18,514 nt of DNA from Octadecabacter sp. GTDB lineage: Bacteria > Pseudomonadota > Alphaproteobacteria > Rhodobacterales > Rhodobacteraceae. The position numbers and the translations under genes are program-made. The notes under the pieces were generated by a model, which saw only the letters and a program-made list of their open reading frames with translations, was not told the origin of the DNA and did not search any database. Below, one piece after another: positions 13,381 to 18,514 of this stretch. Location: positions 1,908-20,421 of the forward strand of contig DQCL01000039.1 in assembly GCA_003533975.1 (NCBI GenBank). Reading direction: 5' to 3'. Each line of letters opens with the position of its first letter. Position 1 is the stretch's first letter.

Positions 13381-15702
13381 CTACGAGGAGCCAAAGAGGG
13401 CGCGCAGGTGCTTGTCAAAGGCATTCCGCGCGGTCCTAATTTGTTGGTCAACTAGGAGTTCTTGTAGCGCAGGCTTCATCATAAAGTGTTTGTTGAGCCT
13501 GCCTGCTGAGCGCAGGACGCTCGCATCTGTCGGGGCAATATCCGAGGCCATAAATAAAAGCTCGACGCAGTGTTCCTCACGGGTCGGATTTTGACCAAGT
13601 TCCGCCATATCCTCGATTGCCGCAACTAAATCATCCTGGGATCGTGACACCATCCAAGTGGCGATTTTGTGATCTTCAAGAGACACTGACTGCAGATTGG
13701 TTGTGCGATCTAATAGGTGACGAACACGTCTTTCCAAGGCGGCAGATATTGCTTTGTGGAGGTCAGAGCCGCGATCAAGAAGTTCGTGTATCCATTCTCG
13801 CATCAGGATTTGTTGCGCCTTGTTTTTAAGGGTGCTGTTTCCCACCAAGGCAGCGCAGCCAATCGCCGGTCCAAGGACAAGTGCGCCGGCAGGCCCAATC
13901 ATAACGAGCCCCAGCCATCCTCCTGCTTTCGCACCCACGAAACTGAGAGTTCCACGGGACGCCCCATCCAGCAGCAACCAGGAAGGTAGATCGCGTGCTG
14001 GGATTTTGCCCTGCATGACCTCGACGCCGCCCCTAAGGAGGCCTAACGAGAGCGCGAGTTCCATGATGTCCGGATCTGCCAAGTCTACGGCATGATTGAG
14101 CGCTTCAGCCAACTGTTGCTCAATGGTGCTAATATCGAAACCGGGAAGTGTGGTGACCATGTCCGCCCAGTCTTTCCCACTCTTCGCGGCCTTCTCAGCA
14201 AGTTCTTTGTTGGCGATGACGGGGATGTCTGGATATTTTTCAAAGTGTTCCACCAGGTTTGATAGCTCTGAACCACACTTCACCTGGACGGGGCTGCCAT
14301 CGACAATGAGATCAAGTCCGGGTGTGTTACTTGCCTCGGCGAGGCTCACGTCATGTCCCTCGGCGACAAGCTGATCCAGCACCAGTTGTTCTGCAGTGTA
14401 TCCCCTCAGAGAGTATCCTGCGCCTTTAAGCAAGAAGGTCTGAGATGAAGCTGCGAAACTAAGCGGGTCGCTAAGATCTGCGGAGCGTGAAAAGTCGGCG
14501 GCCTTCAGAACGTTTTCGTCGAGGGCAGTTGCGTGCCACAACATCTCTCCTGCAGTCAGAGATGCCACGAGACCAGCACCGGTTATATCATGATTTCTGG
14601 GCATTTGATGCCACGGCGATGGCGGCAAACCAGCAGGAGGTGGTATGGCAGACAAGAGACGCCCAGAAAGAAATGATAACCGCCCTCTAAGCGCATGCCG
14701 GTCCTTTTTGCTCAGGTGGCCAAATGCAGCAGACGGCTCCCGGTCCAAACTGCGCATGTCCATCAGAAAAACTTCTATGCCACTCTCGAGGCTCTTGCTT
14801 CTCGGAAGCGCTAGCAGAACGCAAATTCGGGCCGCGACCTGGCTGCGGACAACGCTAGATCCTTTGCCGACTGCAAGCCATCCCAAAGCGCCGACCCCTG
14901 CAATAACTGTCAACGGGTTTGTCAGTGTTGCAAGCAGCGATACCAGGGCCGGACCGCCCACCATAGGGACCCAAGCGCTAAGCTGAGCAGCCAGAATGTA
15001 GGGCAAAAAACCAGTGTTCCCAACGATTGCGGCAAACGCGACCCAGCCGCCCCCGGTAGCTATAGCTTTCTGAGCCGCACCATGAGCTTTGTGTAGCGCT
15101 TCCGCGATCTCTGGATCAGCCTGCACTGCCGCCGTGAACACCAAACCCTCGTTCGCAAGCATATTCAAAAGCTCTTTTCGGACCAAGTCTGGAAAGGACA
15201 ATGGATCTCTGCGAGCAATTAGCTGTCGCCCAGCATTCCAAATGTCGGCGGCTCTTTTTCCGGTGATGGCAGATGGGCCTTCGCCTGCAATCGCCGTTTC
15301 AGCTTTCTTGCTTTGCGTCAGAACTGAAGGCGTCAATCGTTCTGATGCTCGGACTGCCAGGGCTGTAGCGGCTCTACGGGCGGATCTGGAAGACAACGGA
15401 ACTGTGGTGGGCACCACAAGTGCGTCGGCCAACCGAACCCATAGCCTGTGCCGCAAAATAGCATCCGTCTCTGGTGAATCTATCAATCGCTGCTTGGCTG
15501 CGTCCATGCCCTTGGCAGTGACGTTGTCAATGATCTTCATCCGTTTGCCGACGTCTTCCAATGCTCCTTTCGCCAGAGACACTGCGCCAATCTCTTCCAG
15601 AATAACAAGAAATGAACAGATCTCTTCTCGGTCAAGTGACCCGAGACCGGAGAGTATAGACGTTGCGGTGATCGAATTTGCGGGAACGGCTGTTTGTTTC
15701 AT
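13381..15702 (-). CDS. Putative membrane-associated PD-(D/E)XK nuclease-domain protein
   Basis: A 773-residue protein from the ATG at 15702. The same frame extends to a TTG at 15819 (812 residues), but that would leave only 14 bases to the divergent frame. Neither start has a clear ribosome site. Residues about 218-279 form a long Gly/Ala-rich hydrophobic stretch with two or three possible membrane passes. Near 435-475 a nuclease-like core appears: E438 in YTAEQLV, D464 in GLDLIVDG, then VQVK ending at K475, the E...D...QxK pattern of Mrr-like PD-(D/E)XK enzymes. A second Gly/Ala-rich hydrophobic segment lies at about 586-623, followed by a helical, charged C-terminus. I do not know a named family. 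Membrane-plus-nuclease architecture suggests an effector, a membrane-anchored restriction factor or a colicin/Abi-like toxin. It is transcribed divergently from the Rep-like gene. Confidence 0.65.
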   Translation of the reverse strand: MKQTAVPANSITATSILSGLGSLDREEICSFLVILEEIGAVSLAKGALEDVGKRMKIIDNVTAKGMDAAKQRLIDSPETDAILRHRLWVRLADALVVPTTVPLSSRSARRAATALAVRASERLTPSVLTQSKKAETAIAGEGPSAITGKRAADIWNAGRQLIARRDPLSFPDLVRKELLNMLANEGLVFTAAVQADPEIAEALHKAHGAAQKAIATGGGWVAFAAIVGNTGFLPYILAAQLSAWVPMVGGPALVSLLATLTNPLTVIAGVGALGWLAVGKGSSVVRSQVAARICVLLALPRSKSLESGIEVFLMDMRSLDREPSAAFGHLSKKDRHALRGRLSFLSGRLLSAIPPPAGLPPSPWHQMPRNHDITGAGLVASLTAGEMLWHATALDENVLKAADFSRSADLSDPLSFAASSQTFLLKGAGYSLRGYTAEQLVLDQLVAEGHDVSLAEASNTPGLDLIVDGSPVQVKCGSELSNLVEHFEKYPDIPVIANKELAEKAAKSGKDWADMVTTLPGFDISTIEQQLAEALNHAVDLADPDIMELALSLGLLRGGVEVMQGKIPARDLPSWLLLDGASRGTLSFVGAKAGGWLGLVMIGPAGALVLGPAIGCAALVGNSTLKNKAQQILMREWIHELLDRGSDLHKAISAALERRVRHLLDRTTNLQSVSLEDHKIATWMVSRSQDDLVAAIEDMAELGQNPTREEHCVELLFMASDIAPTDASVLRSAGRLNKHFMMKPALQELLVDQQIRTARNAFDKHLRALFGSS

Positions 15703-15832
15703 GGGCCGAGGATGAAGAATGCTTTTTACTTTAGCAAGACGCTGAGATTCGCCAGGAAGAACTTTACCTAGGTGAAATCTCTTGAAATTACTGGGCAGGA
15801 CGACTGAAGTCTTGGCCAAAGATCGAGCCAGA

Positions 15833-15851
15833 CTTGAATTTTCAATTCAAG
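15833..15851. promoter_or_regulatory. Palindrome in the divergent intergenic region
   Basis: CTTGAATT (15833-15840) and AATTCAAG (15844-15851) are exact reverse complements around TTC. Because it falls between the ATG-based starts of two divergent genes, it is a plausible shared operator. No convincing -35/-10 pair was found next to it. Confidence 0.5.
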
Positions 15852-15905
15852 CGGAACACCCGTTCAACAAAGCACATGCTGACAACCCATTATCGAGACC
15901 CAAGA

Positions 15906-17138
15906 ATGTCACTTCCAAGTTCAACTACGTTATCGCCGTTTGATCCGACGCGACCAGTCCGCGAACTGGCTTTTATTGAGACCCAAGTTGGCCTCAATCA
16001 AGTGCGTTTCCAGAACCGCCGGGTGCTCACACCAACGCTCGACCTCAAGGGGTATCGTTTCAAAGCAGTCATCGACTTTGTGGTCGTCCGGGTTTTCACC
16101 AACAGAACTCAGTTCCAGTGGGTCCAACAAGAGCTTCGCACTGTTCTTCCGCGTGACAGCTGGATTACGCCCATAAACCCGGGTGGAGGAACAGAGGCCC
16201 ACGAGTTCGACGTTAAGATCCAGGAGCCAGGCTCAACGGCACTTGTGGCAGCTGCAATCGCGGCTGTTGGCGCTCGACGGGGTGAACGCAAAAAACCGCA
16301 ACTCCGGGAAATAGAATTTAGCCTGGATGTCTACAGTCGCGACGGCGCAGATGATAAACGTGAGCAAATGGTAGGGCTGCTGCAAAGGACTTACTATGCG
16401 GAGACGAAGCGCTGGGTGAATGAGTTGGATATGCCTCGTTCGACCGCAGCATTCACAGCTCATTCCGATAGCGTTCTTGAAACCGCCTATTTGCCGCCTG
16501 AGATGGGAGAGGCGCGTGACCCCTCGCTCACAGTGCGGCCTGAACCGGAAGAGTTTTGCAGCCCGTTTCTTGAAGGCACAATGTATCTGGGAGAAAGGGG
16601 CACGAGCGGAATGGTGCGCATCCAGAACAAAGAAAGGGATCAGCAAAACCCATCCAAAGGCACATACAAAAAACTGTCACCGGACCAGAAAAGAGCACGC
16701 ATCGAGGTCACGCTCAAAGGCCACGATCTGGAGGAGCTTGGGCTGCGTGAATTGCCTGATCTGGAAAGTTTTAAATACGCGAAGCTACAGAGGCAGTTCT
16801 TTCAGTTCATGTTGCCTACGTTCGCAGATCCAAACTATGTAGAAAATTCAGTTCTCGGCGCAGCTACGAGCCTGGAAGAAAAGAAGCGTGCCGAAGTCTT
16901 CCTAAAATCAGGCCTGCTTGCACTTATGAGGCGAGACGAAGTCTGGGGCAAATACAAGGAATCAGTGAGGCCGGAAATTAAGAAGGTTTTTCGGCGCAAA
17001 GGATGGCCTATCGCGAGAAACCGGATTGGTCGTGGCTCGACGTCTACTATGGTTGCCTATGAAGCTTTGAATAAGCACATCGCCACCGCATTTCGGCACC
17101 TTGGTGAGCGGGAGCGGAGAGCGTGGCTTGAAAAGTAA
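15906..17138 (+). CDS. Putative replication-initiator-like protein (Rep_trans/RstA-like)
   Basis: The protein has 410 residues from ATG 15906, which has a GAGA site 7 bases upstream. ATG 15876 and TTG 15834 in the same frame give 420 and 434 residues but have no ribosome site. The central region resembles the Rep_trans family of rolling-circle and filamentous-phage initiators: TMYLGERGTSGMVRIQNK at 225-242, followed by ARIEVTL at 264-270, and an earlier beta-strand IEFSLDVYSRDG at 136-147. I cannot point with certainty to the catalytic tyrosine or the metal-binding acidic residues, so the assignment is tentative. If correct, it marks this segment as derived from a plasmid or replicative integrative element. 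No iteron array is visible beside it. The C-terminus is basic (KKVFRRKGWPIARNRIGRG), consistent with DNA binding. Confidence 0.5.
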   Translation: MSLPSSTTLSPFDPTRPVRELAFIETQVGLNQVRFQNRRVLTPTLDLKGYRFKAVIDFVVVRVFTNRTQFQWVQQELRTVLPRDSWITPINPGGGTEAHEFDVKIQEPGSTALVAAAIAAVGARRGERKKPQLREIEFSLDVYSRDGADDKREQMVGLLQRTYYAETKRWVNELDMPRSTAAFTAHSDSVLETAYLPPEMGEARDPSLTVRPEPEEFCSPFLEGTMYLGERGTSGMVRIQNKERDQQNPSKGTYKKLSPDQKRARIEVTLKGHDLEELGLRELPDLESFKYAKLQRQFFQFMLPTFADPNYVENSVLGAATSLEEKKRAEVFLKSGLLALMRRDEVWGKYKESVRPEIKKVFRRKGWPIARNRIGRGSTSTMVAYEALNKHIATAFRHLGERERRAWLEK

Positions 17139-17524
17139 GATATACGCGATCTCTCAGTCGTTCGGGCTCAAGCTTAAGGGGGAACGAATAGTAAGTGGTC
17201 GCTTACTAAGTAATTAGGTGTTGATCGCATGGAGAAATGACGGACCCTCTGAAAATAAGGCATTGTGGATCCTGGGATAGATAAACTCACGACCTCAAAA
17301 AGTAGAAAAAAGTTGCTCTTTTCCTGTCGTGGGCCACTTGCCTTGGGCAACCTTGGAATCTAAGTGAGGACAGTCAACCTCATCAAGCAGAAAACGGGTC
17401 GTAAAGCGATAAGATGCGTCAGGCTAGCTGGGGCTCTTGCTGGATGCATCGAACAGCTAAGGTGACACTTTGAGCACGAAAGACGAAGCCTGCTCCCAGC
17501 GCGCCCTCAGCGCCTCTAGGGCCA
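17139..17524. other. Intergenic stretch downstream of the Rep-like gene
   Basis: No gene or RNA recognised. A 7-bp inverted repeat (TAGTAAG/CTTACTA, 17189-17208) lies about 50 bases after the stop, without a T-run; it could be a weak binding site or a decayed terminator. Confidence 0.5.
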
Positions 17525-17920
17525 TCAAGCCGGCGGTCGGCTAAGGTCACTCAAGTGATCCAAAATTCGATCCAGTTCTGTGACTGACGAAATACGAATA
17601 CGGATCAAATCAGTGTGCTTTAGTTCAGGCATCGTCTTCAGTGTCGAATGGCGCCCATAAAGTGGCTCACCGGTCTTGTCCGTCGATGAATATAGCGCCA
17701 ACGCCGGTGGCAATTTTATGTTTAAGTCAGTTTTCTGGACCAAGTTTAGGACGTGTTCGTGAGCGATCCACAGGTTCGCCGGTGTGTTTGCTCCTTTTTC
17801 AAACATCAGTGCCATTGTATCACCGGATGAGTTCCGGAGCAGGTATCTCGCGGCGAGTTCCCCTTGCTGGCCTGCAGGATGCTCTATGGCGCATTCGTTG
17901 AAGTGCTGCGAGGAATGCCG
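17525..17920 (-). pseudogene. 3' part of a protein-coding gene lacking a start codon
   Basis: From ATG 17815 this frame gives 96 residues ending in HTDLIRIRISSVTELDRILD and a short tail. The same frame stays open a further 105 bases upstream to a TAG at 17921-17923, and that extension (for example HPAGQQGELAARYLLRNSSG) has a convincingly protein-like composition, yet holds no ATG, GTG or TTG. The gene is therefore probably truncated or frameshifted near 17920. Alternatively it starts at 17815, where only a weak GGTGA precedes the ATG. The C-terminus is mixed charged/hydrophobic and soluble-looking. The family is not recognised. Confidence 0.5.
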
Positions 17921-18514
17921 CTACGCGATAATGTTGTTCATTGGTTCCGCTTCCTGGGGGCATTCTCTTCAAGGCCAGCATAGACCATATTCCTTTGAGT
18001 GGCACACCAGCTTGCCGACTGTTCTCTAATCCCCCTCTGGTTTTTGCGGGGGATAGGCCAGAGTGTGATTGCCTTGGCATTGTGAGTCGGCAGACGCCAC
18101 GACCGCAACCTGGTGAAGGCCAGGAGGACCGGGGTGCCCAGTAGGAGATGAATGGGTCGGCGCGGAAGGACAGATAGGCTCCTCTGGACGATCCGAAATA
18201 CGGCTTTGAGCTCGTATCCCATCCTTGTGACCTATGCTGCCCATTGCTCCGTGCGCTCATCGCTAAGCGCTCAGATCTTCGTGGCAAGCGATCTGGTAGA
18301 ACCTTGCGCGTGCCCTACGCTGTTGGACGTATCTGTGGCGTCATCCGTGGGTCGTTCATGTGCCTTTTCCCAAATGGTCTTGCTTATCGGGCCTTAAGCA
18401 CCTCCTGAATTTTTCGAAGCCTCGATCTCAACAGGTGTGGAGGTTTCAAAAAACCTTGTTTCATTGAGGTTGTCGCTGTGAAAGGTTTACAGTAAGCGCT
18501 GCTTTGGCCCCACC
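17921..18514. other. Right-end stretch without a supported gene
   Basis: Three overlapping minus-strand frames of about 70-155 codons compete here and none has a ribosome site or recognisable motif, which suggests decayed sequence. A 7-bp G/C hairpin (ATCCCCC at 18029-18035, GGGGGAT at 18048-18054, 12-base loop) is the only notable structure. Whatever supplied the missing 5' part of the neighbouring truncated gene may have been replaced by this DNA. Confidence 0.45.

Noticed and set aside
17820..18287. 155-codon minus-strand open frame and two overlapping alternatives at the right end
   Set aside because: Three frames are open in the same DNA, compositions are Arg/Ser/Pro-rich, and there is no start signal or motif.
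1..18514. CRISPR arrays, tRNA or rRNA genes, riboswitches
   Set aside because: No regularly spaced repeats, cloverleaf sequences or conserved RNA motifs were seen on either strand.

Overview
The window looks like an accessory or genomic-island region of an alphaproteobacterium, most likely a marine Rhodobacterales-type organism. That placement rests on overall base composition, protein style and an IS3-type relic; no rRNA, tRNA or housekeeping gene anchors it. There is no CRISPR array and no complete transposase.

Left part (1-10.8 kb): one long, tightly packed minus-strand operon. Read in its own direction it runs: SF2 helicase with a degenerate phospholipase-D-like N-terminus (10745-7485), DUF4391 protein (7488-6799), type III DNA methyltransferase Mod (6802-4868), Schlafen/AlbA_2 plus RecG-C-like ATPase-fold protein (4868-3213), type III restriction subunit Res (3151-68), and the start of a further gene (from 78, running off the left edge). 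Four junctions overlap by 1-11 bases. Mod and Res together carry every motif expected of a working type III restriction-modification pair. The second motor, DUF4391 and the Schlafen-like protein are co-transcribed extras, so the locus reads as an extended type III defence system. The target-recognition part of mod is visibly AT-richer than its flanks, which suggests a swapped specificity domain.

Middle (10.8-13.4 kb): the left end and first codons of a decayed IS3-family element lie just upstream of the defence operon. Then comes about 0.75 kb with no convincing gene. Next is a two-gene minus-strand operon of unknown function (12912-12394 and 12368-11748), driven by a strong-looking TTGACA/TATATA promoter. 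That promoter is embedded in a perfect 17-bp inverted repeat built from four GGTAAC boxes, an evident operator.

Right part (13.4-18.5 kb): a divergent pair. The minus-strand gene encodes a large protein with two Gly/Ala-rich membrane-like segments flanking a PD-(D/E)XK-type nuclease signature. The plus-strand gene encodes a protein resembling rolling-circle replication initiators. A small palindrome sits between them. The last 1.4 kb is mostly gene-free and holds one minus-strand reading frame that is clearly coding but lacks a start, so it is probably a truncated gene. Mobile-element relics, a Rep-like protein, orphan genes and a defence operon together suggest an integrated element or plasmid-derived island.
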